Positions 26,265 to 34,661 of a stretch of DNA of 64,000 nucleotides are shown one piece after another; the stretch's first letter is position 1, and every line of letters begins with the position of its first letter. Below the pieces are notes generated by a model that ran no database searches, was not told where the DNA came from, and saw only the letters and a program-made list of their open reading frames with translations. Source of the DNA: Aeromicrobium sp. Leaf350 (GTDB lineage Bacteria > Actinomycetota > Actinomycetes > Propionibacteriales > Nocardioidaceae); NCBI RefSeq assembly GCF_916858655.1, contig NZ_CAKASL010000001.1, positions 1,488,001-1,552,000 on the forward strand, given 5' to 3'. The position numbers were made by a program, and so were the translations under genes.

Positions 26265-27407
26265 CTAGATGCCGAGTCCGCGACCCACGATCTCCTTCAT
26301 GATCTCCGTCGTGCCGCCGTAGATCGTCTGGATGCGGGTGTCGAGGTACGCCTTCGAGATCGGGTACTCGCTCATGTAGCCGTAGCCGCCGTGCAGCTGG
26401 AGGCACTCGTCGGCCGCACGCTTCTGCAGCTCGGTGGTCCACCACTTGCCCATCGCGGCGTCCTCGACCGTCAGCTCCTTCGTGTTGTGGCGCGTGATCG
26501 ACTCGTCCACGAACACCTGCGCGATCGAGGCCTCGGTGTGCAGCTCGGCCAGCTTGAAGCGCGTGTTCTGGAAGTTGCCGATCGGGCGGCCGAAGGCCTT
26601 GCGGTCCTTGACGTACTCGAGCGTCATGTCGACGATGCGGCGCGTCGCGGCCGCAGCCACGACCGAGATCGACAGGCGCTCCTGCGGCAGCTTCTCCATC
26701 AGGTAGATGAAGCCCTTGCCCTCCTCGCCGATCAGGTTCGTCACCGGCACGCGCACGTCGTCGAAGAACAGCTCGGCGGTGTCCTGCGCCTTGAGGCCGA
26801 TCTTGTCGAGGTTGCGGCCCCGCTCGAAGCCCTCCGCACCGCGCTCGACGGCGATCAGGGAGAAGCCCATGGCGCCGGCGGACGGATCGGTCTGGCAGAC
26901 CACGAGCACGAGGTCGGCGTTGATGCCGTTGGTGATGAAGGTCTTCGAGCCGTTGATGACGTACTCGTCGCCCTCGCGCACGGCCGTGGTCTTGATGCCC
27001 TGCAGGTCGGAGCCAGTACCCGGCTCGGTCATGGCGATCGCCGTGATGATCTCGCCCGAGCAGAAGCCGGGGAACCACCGATCCTTCTGCTCCTCGGTGG
27101 CGTGCGACAGCAGGTAGCCCGAGACCAGGTCGGTCTGGATCACGAAGCCGACGCCGGAGGCGCCGATGCGGGTGATCTCCTCGTTGAGGATGGCGTTGTA
27201 GCGGAAGTCGTCGACGCCACCGCCGCCGTGCGACTCCGGCATCATGAAGCCGAGCAGGCCCATCTCGCCGGCCTTGAGCCACAGCTCGCGCGGGACGATG
27301 CTCGCCTTCTCCCACTCGTCGTGGTGGGGGACGATCTCCTTCTCGGCGAAGGCGCGGACGGTGTCGCGGAAGGCGTCGTGGTCGGAATCGAAGATCGTGC
27401 GCTTCAT
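26265..27407 (-). CDS. Acyl-CoA dehydrogenase
   Basis: 380 residues with the three-domain fold. Signatures include AMTEPGTGSDLQGIKTTAVREG, GSKTFITNGINADLVLVV, and the C-terminal QLHGGYGYMSEYPISKAYLD and YGGTTEIMKEIVGR. It introduces the first double bond of beta-oxidation, passing electrons to ETF via FAD. Preceded by GAGGAG; lies 36 nt after the CoA-transferase gene in an operon with the FMN oxidase. Confidence 0.95.
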   Translation of the reverse strand: MKRTIFDSDHDAFRDTVRAFAEKEIVPHHDEWEKASIVPRELWLKAGEMGLLGFMMPESHGGGGVDDFRYNAILNEEITRIGASGVGFVIQTDLVSGYLLSHATEEQKDRWFPGFCSGEIITAIAMTEPGTGSDLQGIKTTAVREGDEYVINGSKTFITNGINADLVLVVCQTDPSAGAMGFSLIAVERGAEGFERGRNLDKIGLKAQDTAELFFDDVRVPVTNLIGEEGKGFIYLMEKLPQERLSISVVAAAATRRIVDMTLEYVKDRKAFGRPIGNFQNTRFKLAELHTEASIAQVFVDESITRHNTKELTVEDAAMGKWWTTELQKRAADECLQLHGGYGYMSEYPISKAYLDTRIQTIYGGTTEIMKEIVGRGLGI

Positions 27408-27443
27408 GGTTCTCCTCGTTCGGGGGTTCTGGGGTTCGGGTGA

Positions 27444-28610
27444 TCAGTCGTTCTGCACGGCGATGCCGCGCGTGATGAGGGACTCCACGTCCGCCACGCC
27501 CCAAGCGGTGAGGGCCTCACGGGTGTCGGCGCCGGTGCGTGACGGCGGGGCGCCGAGGGTCGCCGGCGTGGCCGAGAAGCGGGGGGCCGGTGCGGGCTGC
27601 ACCAGCCCGTCGCGCTCGACGTACGTGCCACGGGCGACGTTGTGCGGGTGCTCGAAGGCCTCGGCCAGCGGCACGACGGGGGCGATGCAGGCGTCGGTGC
27701 CCTCGAAGACCTCGGCCCACTCGGCCTGGGTGCGCGACGCGAACGCCTCGGTGAGGCGTGCGCGCAGGTCGCGCCAGTTGCGGGGGTCGTTGCGGTCGGG
27801 CAGGTCGGCGAACCCGGCCTCGGCGAGCAGCTTCTCCGTGGCGGCCCAGAACTGCGGCTCGAGGCCACCGACCGACATCCACCGACCGTCGGACGTCTCG
27901 TAGACGTCGTAGAAGGGCGAGCCGCCGCCGAGGAGGCTGGTGCCGCGCTGACCGTCCCAGACCTGGTTCTGCTGCATCGTCACGGCCATCGACAGCAGGT
28001 GCGCGACGCCGTCGGTGATGGCGGCGTCGACGACCTGGCCCTCGCCGGTCGAGCGGGCGTGGGTCAGTGCGGCCAGCACGCCGGCGACGAGGTAGAGCGA
28101 GCCACCGCCGAAGTCGCCGAGCAGGTTCTGCGGGAAGGCGGGCGGCCCGCCGCGCCGACCCAGCGGGTCGAGCCCGCCGGCGACGGAGATGTAGTTGATG
28201 TCGTGGCCCGCGCTCTGCGCCAGCGGGCCGTCCTGGCCCCATCCGGTCATGCGTCCGTAGACCAGGCGCGGGTTGCGGGCGTGGCAGGCCTCGGGGCCGA
28301 GGCCGAGCCGCTCGGTCACGCCGGGCCGGTACCCCTCGAGGAGGATGTCGGCCTTCTCGACCAGGTCGAGGACGAGGTCGATGCCGCCGTCAGCCTTCAG
28401 GTCGATGGCCACGCTCGGTCGCCCACGGCCGAGGACGTCGCGCTCGGCCGGTCCGAGGGTGAGCCCACCACCTCCCGGTCGGTCGACGCGGATCACGTCG
28501 GCACCGAGGTCGGCGAGCATCATGGCGGCGAACGGGCCGGGTCCGATGCCGGCGAGCTCGACCACGCGGACGCCGGCGAGCGGGCCGGAGGCAGGCTGGT
28601 GAACAGTCAC
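27444..28610 (-). CDS. CaiB/BaiF CoA-transferase family (alpha-methylacyl-CoA racemase-like)
   Basis: 388 residues. PLAGVRVVELAGIGPGPFAAMMLADLGADVIRVDRPGGG and GLGPEACHARNPRLVYGRMTGWGQDGPLAQSAGHDINYI are typical of the racemase branch of family III. Such enzymes either transfer CoA or epimerise 2-methylacyl-CoA before beta-oxidation. The catalytic Asp/His region is intact. The GTG start is set by a promoter on the minus strand: TTGACA, 19-nt spacer containing a palindrome, CACAAT, then 6 nt. First gene of the operon. Confidence 0.93.
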   Translation of the reverse strand: MTVHQPASGPLAGVRVVELAGIGPGPFAAMMLADLGADVIRVDRPGGGGLTLGPAERDVLGRGRPSVAIDLKADGGIDLVLDLVEKADILLEGYRPGVTERLGLGPEACHARNPRLVYGRMTGWGQDGPLAQSAGHDINYISVAGGLDPLGRRGGPPAFPQNLLGDFGGGSLYLVAGVLAALTHARSTGEGQVVDAAITDGVAHLLSMAVTMQQNQVWDGQRGTSLLGGGSPFYDVYETSDGRWMSVGGLEPQFWAATEKLLAEAGFADLPDRNDPRNWRDLRARLTEAFASRTQAEWAEVFEGTDACIAPVVPLAEAFEHPHNVARGTYVERDGLVQPAPAPRFSATPATLGAPPSRTGADTREALTAWGVADVESLITRGIAVQND

Positions 28611-28616
28611 AGCCCC

Positions 28617-28647
28617 ATTGTGACAGTATCGCTGTCACGGTTGTCAA
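28617..28647 (-). promoter_or_regulatory. MerR-type promoter with 19-bp operator
   Basis: TTGACA (28647..28642) and CACAAT (28622..28617) are 19 nt apart, the long spacer typical of MerR-activated promoters. The palindrome GTGACAG-TATCG-CTGTCAC (28620-28638) fills the spacer. The GTG start is 6 nt downstream, predicting a leaderless mRNA. Confidence 0.65.
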
Positions 28648-28727
28648 CATACTCGCGGTACGCTGCGGCGCGGAACGTGTCATCATCGATGGCGCATCCG
28701 AACCGCGCCGGCCCGGAAGGACCCCTG

Positions 28728-29546
28728 ATGCTGCTGCCCGACCTCACCTACGTCCGCAAGGGCTCAGGCCCCACGATCGTGCTGCTGCACGGCATCGGCC
28801 ACAACAAGGGCGCCTGGGACCCGATCATCGACGACCTGGCGACGCGCTACGACGTCATCGCCCCCGACCTCTCGGGCTTCGGCGAATCACCCGCCTTCGC
28901 CGGCGGCGTGCCGTACACGATGCCGAACGCGGTCGACCACCTCGCGACGCAGTTCGAGCGATGGGGCGTCACGAAGCCGCACGTCGTGGGCAACTCCCTC
29001 GGTGGGGCGATCTCGCTCGAGCTCGGCGCCCGCGGCCTGGTCTCGTCGGTGACGGCGCTCAGCCCGGCCGGCTTCTTCGGCCCGATCAGCAAGGTGCAGG
29101 CGCTGCTCGCCCTGTTCGTGCTGCGCTTCGTCGCGGTGCTCTCACCCGGGTTCGTGGTCGAGCGCCTGACCCGCACGTCGCTCGGCCTGCGGCTCTCGGG
29201 CCAGCTGCTGTACGCGCACCCCGAGCGCATTCCGGCCGAGGCGGCGCTGCGCGACGCGCGCGGACTCAAGTACTGCACGGCCTTCGAGCGCACGGCGATC
29301 CAGGCCCTGGGCTACTCCTTCCAGCACCAGGTGCCCGTCACGACGACCGTCGCCTGGGGCACGAAGGACCTGATCCTCCCGTACTCCCAGGCCGCCACGG
29401 CCCGCGAGCGCCTGCCCCACGCCCGCCACGTCGACATCCCCGGCGCGGGTCACGTGCCGATGATCGACGACCCGCAGCTGGTCACCCGCCTGATCGACCA
29501 GACCGTCGCCGAGGCCGAGGAAGCCCGCACCCCCACCGCCGCCTAG
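28728..29546 (+). CDS. Alpha/beta hydrolase
   Basis: 272 residues. The oxyanion motif is IVLLHGIGHNKGAWDP, the nucleophile elbow VGNSLGGAIS and the catalytic His GAGHVPM; WGTKDLILP supplies the acid. It could hydrolyse an ester, thioester or epoxide; its position divergent from acyl-CoA genes suggests a lipid-related substrate. GGAAGG lies 7 nt before the chosen ATG; an ATG at 28689 is less well placed. Confidence 0.9.
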   Translation: MLLPDLTYVRKGSGPTIVLLHGIGHNKGAWDPIIDDLATRYDVIAPDLSGFGESPAFAGGVPYTMPNAVDHLATQFERWGVTKPHVVGNSLGGAISLELGARGLVSSVTALSPAGFFGPISKVQALLALFVLRFVAVLSPGFVVERLTRTSLGLRLSGQLLYAHPERIPAEAALRDARGLKYCTAFERTAIQALGYSFQHQVPVTTTVAWGTKDLILPYSQAATARERLPHARHVDIPGAGHVPMIDDPQLVTRLIDQTVAEAEEARTPTAA

Positions 29547-29554
29547 GGCCGACG

Positions 29555-29613
29555 AGATGTGACGGCTTTGGCCCCATTCCGAACCGGAATATGGGGCCGA
29601 AGTCGTCACATCT
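29555..29613. repeat. AGATGTG-type hairpin, copy 3
   Basis: Arms 29555-29577 and 29591-29613 pair over 23 positions; the two differences are both G-U compatible in RNA. The 13-nt interior pairs again as TTCCG/CGGAA. It lies between the converging hydrolase and MFS genes. The outer AGATGTG/CACATCT matches copies 1 and 2, while the inner stem is unrelated. Confidence 0.8.
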
Positions 29614-29629
29614 GGTGAGGTCGGTTGAC

Positions 29630-31123
29630 CTATCGCGGGAGGGTGCGCCAGCTGATGAGGGCCGCCAGCAGGGCGACGACGATCGCGGCGCCCGAGGAGT
29701 ACTGCACGCCGAGGTCGAACGCCGCCACGGCGGAGTCGGCCAGGGCGGTGCCGACCTGGTCGGGCAGGGTCGCGGCGTGCTCGAGGGTCGCGCCGAGGGT
29801 CTCGTGCGAGGAGCCCGTGCCCGCGGCGTCGACCGGCACCACGAGGTGCGCGCGGTAGGTCGCGGTGAGCACGCTGCCGAGCACCGCAGTGCCGAGCACG
29901 GCGCCCACCTCGTACGCGGTCTCGGAGATCGCCGCCGCGGCACCGGCACGGTGCGGCGGGGCGTGGCTGAGGACGAGGTCGTTGGTGAGGGTCTCGGCCA
30001 TGCCGATGCCGATGCCCATCACGACGAACGCGATCATGACGCTCGCCACCGTCGGGTGACCGGTGAACGCCGCGATGGCGTAGCCACCGGCGGAGGCCAC
30101 GAAGCTGCCCGTCACGAGCGCCCGTGCGGACACGACCTTCAGCAGGGCGACCGCGACGAAACCGCCCGCGACCGTCACGACCAGGCCCGGCACCAGCACC
30201 AGCGCCGCGATCATCGGGTCGAGGCCGAGCACGAGCTGCAGCAGCTGCGCGGCGAAGAACAGGAACCCGGTCAGCGCCATGAGGCTCAGCAGGTTGGCGA
30301 CGACCGAGCCGGCGAACACGCGGTTGCGGAACAGGTTCACGTCGAGCATGGGCTCGGCGGTGGCCCGCTGACGACGCACGAACGCCGTGCCCGCCACCGC
30401 GGCGAGGGCAGCGCAGCCCACCGTCACGTCGTCGAGGCCGGCGTGAGCCAGGTGCTTGATCGCGTAGACGGCCGGGAACATCGCGAGCAGCGACAGTCCG
30501 ATCGACGGCAGGTCGACGGGTCCCGGACGCGGGTCGCGCGACTCCGGCACGAGCCACAGTGCGAGCGGCACCAGGATCGCGACGACCGGCACGTTGATCA
30601 GGAACACCGACCCCCACCAGTAGTGCTGCAGGAGCCAGCCACCGACGATCGGACCGAGCGCCGCGCCGCCGGAGAACATGGCGGCCCAGGTGGCGATCGC
30701 GATCCGACGGTCGCGGGCGTCCGTGAAGATGTTGCGGAGCAGCGAGAGGGTCGAGGGCATCAGCATCGCGCCGAAGAATCCCTGCAGCGCGCGCAGGCCC
30801 ACGAGGACCTCCGCGCTCGGGCTGAACGCGGCACCGAGCGAGACGACGCCGAAGCCGATCGAGCCGATGACGAGGAGCCGGCGACGTCCGAGGCGGTCGC
30901 CGAGACTGCCCATCGCGATCAGCAGGCCGGCGAGCATCAGGGCGTAGATGTCGACGATCCAGAGCAGCTGCGAGCCGGTCGGGGCGAGCGCGGTGCTGAC
31001 GGCGGGGAGGGCCAAGCTCAGCACGGTGTTGTCGACCGAGACGAGCAGGACGGGGAGCATGAGGGCGGCAAGTGCGGCCCACTCGCGGCGCGTGGCGCGC
31101 GCGGAGAGGACGTGGGTGGACAT
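29630..31123 (-). CDS. MFS multidrug transporter, DHA2 (EmrB/QacA) family
   Basis: 497 residues, about 14 transmembrane segments. Motif A-like GSLGDRLGRRRLLVIG, SVDNTVLSLALPAVS in the first helix and PIVGGWLLQHYWWGSVFLIN are typical of 14-TMS drug:H+ antiporters. Divergent from a TetR gene; a perfect palindrome starts 8 nt upstream of the ATG. TetR repression relieved by an exported drug is the likely control. Confidence 0.93.
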   Translation of the reverse strand: MSTHVLSARATRREWAALAALMLPVLLVSVDNTVLSLALPAVSTALAPTGSQLLWIVDIYALMLAGLLIAMGSLGDRLGRRRLLVIGSIGFGVVSLGAAFSPSAEVLVGLRALQGFFGAMLMPSTLSLLRNIFTDARDRRIAIATWAAMFSGGAALGPIVGGWLLQHYWWGSVFLINVPVVAILVPLALWLVPESRDPRPGPVDLPSIGLSLLAMFPAVYAIKHLAHAGLDDVTVGCAALAAVAGTAFVRRQRATAEPMLDVNLFRNRVFAGSVVANLLSLMALTGFLFFAAQLLQLVLGLDPMIAALVLVPGLVVTVAGGFVAVALLKVVSARALVTGSFVASAGGYAIAAFTGHPTVASVMIAFVVMGIGIGMAETLTNDLVLSHAPPHRAGAAAAISETAYEVGAVLGTAVLGSVLTATYRAHLVVPVDAAGTGSSHETLGATLEHAATLPDQVGTALADSAVAAFDLGVQYSSGAAIVVALLAALISWRTLPR

Positions 31124-31130
31124 GCGCCCA

Positions 31131-31154
31131 ACTGTACCGTCTGGACGGTACAGT
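31131..31154. promoter_or_regulatory. TetR operator, perfect 24-bp palindrome
   Basis: Arms ACTGTACCGTC (31131-31141) and GACGGTACAGT (31144-31154) around TG. It lies between the divergent MFS and TetR genes, 7 nt from the MFS start codon, so a bound dimer would block the exporter promoter. Confidence 0.85.
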
Positions 31155-31192
31155 AACCAAGTCGGCCGGACGTGACGTCCTACACTCCCGGC

Positions 31193-31723
31193 ATGGCCTC
31201 GCGCGACGACCGCAGCACCCGCGACCGACTGCTCGACGCCTTCGAGCAGCAGCTGGTCGAGGGGGGCAGCCGCTCCGCCACGCTCGACGCCGTCGCAGCC
31301 GCGGCGGGCGTCTCCAAGGGCGGGCTGCTGTACCACTTCCACAGCAAGGACGAGCTCGTCGAGGGCATGCTCGAGCGACTGCACGAGCAGGCCGACGCCG
31401 ACGTCGAGAAGATGCGGACCGCACCGGCCGGCCCGGTCGACTTCTACCTCGAGACCTCGGTCGACTCCGGCAGCCCGTTCGACCGCGCGCTCATCGCGGC
31501 CACCCGCGTCGCGCAGGAGAACGATCCCCGCGCGGCCGCGGCGATGGCGCGCGTGCGCGACGCCTGGTTCGCGGTGCTGGCCGAGCACCTCGGCGACGAG
31601 GCGCTCGCGCGCACGATCCAGCTGATCGGCGACGGTCTGTACTTCGACGACTCGACCGGACTGCGCGATCCCGACGCCCTGGCCCACGTGCGCAAGGTCC
31701 TGGGACGGCTCGACGTCCTCTGA
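31193..31723 (+). CDS. TetR family transcriptional regulator
   Basis: 176 residues. The N-terminal helix-turn-helix is TRDRLLDAFEQQLVEGGSRS, LDAVAAAAGVSKGGLLYHF, typical of TetR; the C-terminal ligand domain resembles those of drug-efflux regulators. TACACT (31181-31186) ends 6 nt before the ATG, so I take this ATG rather than an upstream one, and the mRNA is probably leaderless. It is expected to bind the 24-bp palindrome upstream and repress the exporter. Confidence 0.92.
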   Translation: MASRDDRSTRDRLLDAFEQQLVEGGSRSATLDAVAAAAGVSKGGLLYHFHSKDELVEGMLERLHEQADADVEKMRTAPAGPVDFYLETSVDSGSPFDRALIAATRVAQENDPRAAAAMARVRDAWFAVLAEHLGDEALARTIQLIGDGLYFDDSTGLRDPDALAHVRKVLGRLDVL

Positions 31724-31868
31724 CGTTGGTCCGCGCTGCACCGGCACTTCACCCGCAGTCCATCTCCAGGGCGTGCACTTGAAGCATGAGCGAGCGCCAG
31801 CGAGCGATCATCCAGGTGTCCCTCATGCCGGAATCGCCCATCGTTGCTCTTTCCGGGGCGATGACGGC

Positions 31869-32948
31869 ATGAGCATCCGTGAGGTTGCTGTACCCGGCCC
31901 GGCGGTCGCCGCGCCGTCCGTCCGCCGCGTCGACGTCTTCGCCCATCGCGGGGCCTCCGGCTACCGGCCGGAGCACACGATCGAGTCCTACCGCCTCGCG
32001 ATCGAGCTGGGTGCGGACATCATCGAGCCCGACCTCGTCAGCACGCGCGACCACGTCCTGGTGGCCCGTCACGAGAACGAGATCAGCGGCACGACCGACG
32101 TCGCCGACCGGCCCGAGTTCGCCGACCGGCACGCGACGAAGGTCGTCGACGACCGCGAGGTGACCGGGTGGTTCACCGAGGACTTCAGCCTCGCCGAGCT
32201 CCGCACCCTCCGCGCCCGCGAGCGCCTGCCGCAGGTGCGCCCCGGCAACACGCTCTACGACGGCCTCTACCAGGTGCCGACGTTCGACGAGATCGTCGAC
32301 CTCGCCCGGTCCGAGTCCTTCCGCACCGGTCGCATGATCTCCGTGGCGCCCGAGACCAAGCACCCCTCGTACTTCGCCTCGATCGGCCTGGAGCTGACCG
32401 GGCCGCTCGTCGCCACGCTGCAGCGGGTGGGGTGGACGCACCGGCAGGCACCGGTCGCGATCCAGTCGTTCGAGGTCGGCAACCTGCGTGACCTGGCGAC
32501 ACGGGTGCGCGTGCCGCTCGTGCAGCTCACCTCGGCCTCCGGCGCCCCGTACGACCTCGCCGCCTCCGGGGACCGTCGGACGTACGCCGACCTGCTGAGC
32601 CCGTCGGGTCTGCGTGAGATCGCGACGTACGCGACCTGGCTGGGTCCGGAGAAGAGCCAGGTCCTGCCGCGCGACGCCGCGGGCGCGATCGGGGCCCCCA
32701 GCACGCTCGTCCCGCAAGCACACGCGGCCGGCCTCAAGGTCGTCGTCTACACCGTGCGGGCCGAGCCGCAGTTCCTGCCGACCAACACCGACGTCCGCGG
32801 TGAGCTCGACGCGCTCATCGCGGCCGGGGTCGACGGCGTGTTCGCCGACCAGCCGGACCTCGCGGTGGCCTCAGCCGAACGTGCGCGGGCCGAACTCGGG
32901 CTTCTCACCCTTGGTGCCGGCCGACCGCGCGATCTTCGTGTTGGGTGA
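31869..32948 (+). CDS. Glycerophosphodiester phosphodiesterase
   Basis: 359 residues. FAHRGASGYRPEHTIESYRLAIELGADIIEPDLVSTRD contains the catalytic His pair and the metal-binding Glu-x-Asp of GDPD. Cytosolic or surface location unclear: the first 25 residues are not a good signal peptide. It hydrolyses glycerophosphodiesters to glycerol 3-phosphate and an alcohol. Its last 78 nt overlap the 3' end of the convergent crotonase gene. The upstream 140 nt contains GAGCGAG motifs but no clear promoter. Confidence 0.9.
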   Translation: MSIREVAVPGPAVAAPSVRRVDVFAHRGASGYRPEHTIESYRLAIELGADIIEPDLVSTRDHVLVARHENEISGTTDVADRPEFADRHATKVVDDREVTGWFTEDFSLAELRTLRARERLPQVRPGNTLYDGLYQVPTFDEIVDLARSESFRTGRMISVAPETKHPSYFASIGLELTGPLVATLQRVGWTHRQAPVAIQSFEVGNLRDLATRVRVPLVQLTSASGAPYDLAASGDRRTYADLLSPSGLREIATYATWLGPEKSQVLPRDAAGAIGAPSTLVPQAHAAGLKVVVYTVRAEPQFLPTNTDVRGELDALIAAGVDGVFADQPDLAVASAERARAELGLLTLGAGRPRDLRVG

Positions 32949-33674
32949 CCGGAACATCGTCAGCTGCAGCCGGCGCTCGAGCCGGAGCTGGGCCCGCAGC
33001 CCACGACGGGCGGCCTCGTTGAGCAGCGTCTTGCTCGCACTGACCGAGTCGGGCGAACGCTCGATGAGCTGATCGGCGAGCTCGCGCGCGAGCTTGTCCG
33101 GGTCGACGTCGCTGCCGGTCGCCAGGCCCCACTCGGCGGCCTGCTCGCCGGAGAAGATCTCGCCCGTCATCGTGAGCCGCTTGGCGAGGTCGAGGGGGAT
33201 CTGCTCCACGAGCGGGATCGTGCCGCTCATGTCGGGCACGAGTCCCCACTTCGCCTCGAGGATCGACCACTTCGCGTCCGGGGTGGTGAAGCGGAAGTCG
33301 GCGGAGAGCGCGAGCTGGATCCCGGCGCCGAACACGTGGCCCCGGGTGATGGCGATGACCGGCACGGGCAGACGGCGCCAGGCCCACAGCGACTGCTGGA
33401 ACCGGTTCGTGCCGCGCAACGGGTTCGGGATGAAGTTGGCCACGACCTTGCGCGGCGTCTTGTTGACCGACGGGAAGTCGAGGCCGGCGCAGAACGACTT
33501 GCCCTCACCCGACAGCAGGACGACCCGCACGTCCCGGTTGCCGGCGATCTCGGCGGCGCTCGAAAGGAGGCCGTCGAGCAGCGGCAGGTCCACCGCGTTC
33601 AGCTTGTCGGGGCGGTTCAGGCGCACGTGGGCGACGGGGCCATCGATCGTGGTGATCACCCGGGATTCAGTCAT
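32871..33674 (-). CDS. Enoyl-CoA hydratase/isomerase (crotonase) family
   Basis: 267 residues. RLNRPDKLNAVD, the first oxyanion loop SFCAGLDFPSV and the second ITRGHVFGAGIQLALSADFRFTT are present, as is ILEAKWGLVPDMSGTIPL with the catalytic acid. Probably acts on a trans-2-enoyl-CoA. TAGCAT (33686..33681, minus strand) ends 6 nt before the ATG. Its C-terminal coding region is antisense to the GDPD gene's end. Confidence 0.9.
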   Translation of the reverse strand: MTESRVITTIDGPVAHVRLNRPDKLNAVDLPLLDGLLSSAAEIAGNRDVRVVLLSGEGKSFCAGLDFPSVNKTPRKVVANFIPNPLRGTNRFQQSLWAWRRLPVPVIAITRGHVFGAGIQLALSADFRFTTPDAKWSILEAKWGLVPDMSGTIPLVEQIPLDLAKRLTMTGEIFSGEQAAEWGLATGSDVDPDKLARELADQLIERSPDSVSASKTLLNEAARRGLRAQLRLERRLQLTMFRSPNTKIARSAGTKGEKPEFGPRTFG

Positions 33675-33683
33675 GCGGCGATG

Positions 33684-34661
33684 CTACTCGCCAGTACGGT
33701 CCGCCAGGCGCGCCAGCACGACGTCGACCGTGCCCGCCAGGTTCACCGGTCGGGCGACGCGCGCGGCCGACTCGTGGTGCATCCGCGCCGGCCAGCCCGG
33801 GCCACCGAGCACGACCAGGGCGTCGGCGCGGGCCGCCGACGAGACCTGCCAGACGTGGTCGTCGGCCTCCTTGGGCGACGACGACCACAGGGAGACGACG
33901 GCCGGGTGCACCGAGGCGATGACGTTCGCCAGCGCTCCGGCCGGCAGACGCGCGCCGAAGGAGTGGCAGGCCACGCCCCGACCGGCCAGCGCCGCCTGCA
34001 GGGCGACGACGGGCAGCGAGTGCGGGTCGTCGTCGACCGTCGCGAGGATGACGCCGGCGTGGCTCCGGTCGAGGTCGGGCGAGGCGCGGACGTAGGCCCG
34101 CAGCTCGGTCGCGAGCGTGTCGCTGACGAGGTGCTCCGCGTCGAGCCCGATGATGCCGTCGACCACGGCCTGGCGGACGTGGTGAAGCGCTGGCTGGAGG
34201 TAGGCGTCCCAGGCGTCGATGACGCCGACCTCCACCACCACGGCCGCGAGCAGGCGTCCGAGCCGCACGCTGTCGAAGCGCGCGGCCGAGGTGAACACGT
34301 CCGCCGCGAACAGCTGCGGCGCCTCGAGGGCGTCGTGCACGTCGGCCGACGGGGTGGGGTGGGCCACCGGGGTGGCATCGTGCGTGGCCGCCAGGGTGGC
34401 GGCGGTCCGCGGGGCCACGCCTCGACCGATCAGGCCGTGGAGCAGCTCGACGCGCGAGATGTCGGACTCGGAGTAGCGCCGGTGGCCGCCCTTGGTGCGA
34501 TCGGTCGGACCGAGTCCGTACCGGCGCTCCCACGTGCGCAACGTCGACGGCGAGACGTGCAGACGTCTGGCCACCGCCCCGACGCTCCACGTCAGCGCGC
34601 TGCCCTCATCGTGTGCCGGCTCGCCGGGGTGCTCCAGCGTCGGTTCGTCGTGCGTCGTCAT
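33684..34661 (-). CDS. MerR-type regulator with a degenerate B12-binding (CarH/LitR-like) domain
   Basis: 325 residues. A MerR winged helix (about 24-90: SVGAVARRLHVSPSTLRTWERRYGL) is followed by a helical bundle and a Rossmann-like domain as in cobalamin photoreceptors. The W-x9-EH motif keeps Glu176-His177 but has Val166 for Trp; the DxHxxG motif keeps His233 and Gly236 but has Ala231 for Asp. Cobalamin binding is therefore uncertain. The 5' end lies inside the upstream membrane-protein gene by 56 nt, suggesting coupling. Confidence 0.82.
   Translation of the reverse strand: MTTHDEPTLEHPGEPAHDEGSALTWSVGAVARRLHVSPSTLRTWERRYGLGPTDRTKGGHRRYSESDISRVELLHGLIGRGVAPRTAATLAATHDATPVAHPTPSADVHDALEAPQLFAADVFTSAARFDSVRLGRLLAAVVVEVGVIDAWDAYLQPALHHVRQAVVDGIIGLDAEHLVSDTLATELRAYVRASPDLDRSHAGVILATVDDDPHSLPVVALQAALAGRGVACHSFGARLPAGALANVIASVHPAVVSLWSSSPKEADDHVWQVSSAARADALVVLGGPGWPARMHHESAARVARPVNLAGTVDVVLARLADRTGE

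Noticed and set aside
31773..31868. Extended N-terminus for the GDPD protein
   Set aside because: The extra residues are His/Cys/Arg-rich and unlike the family; the ATG at 31869 matches domain start.
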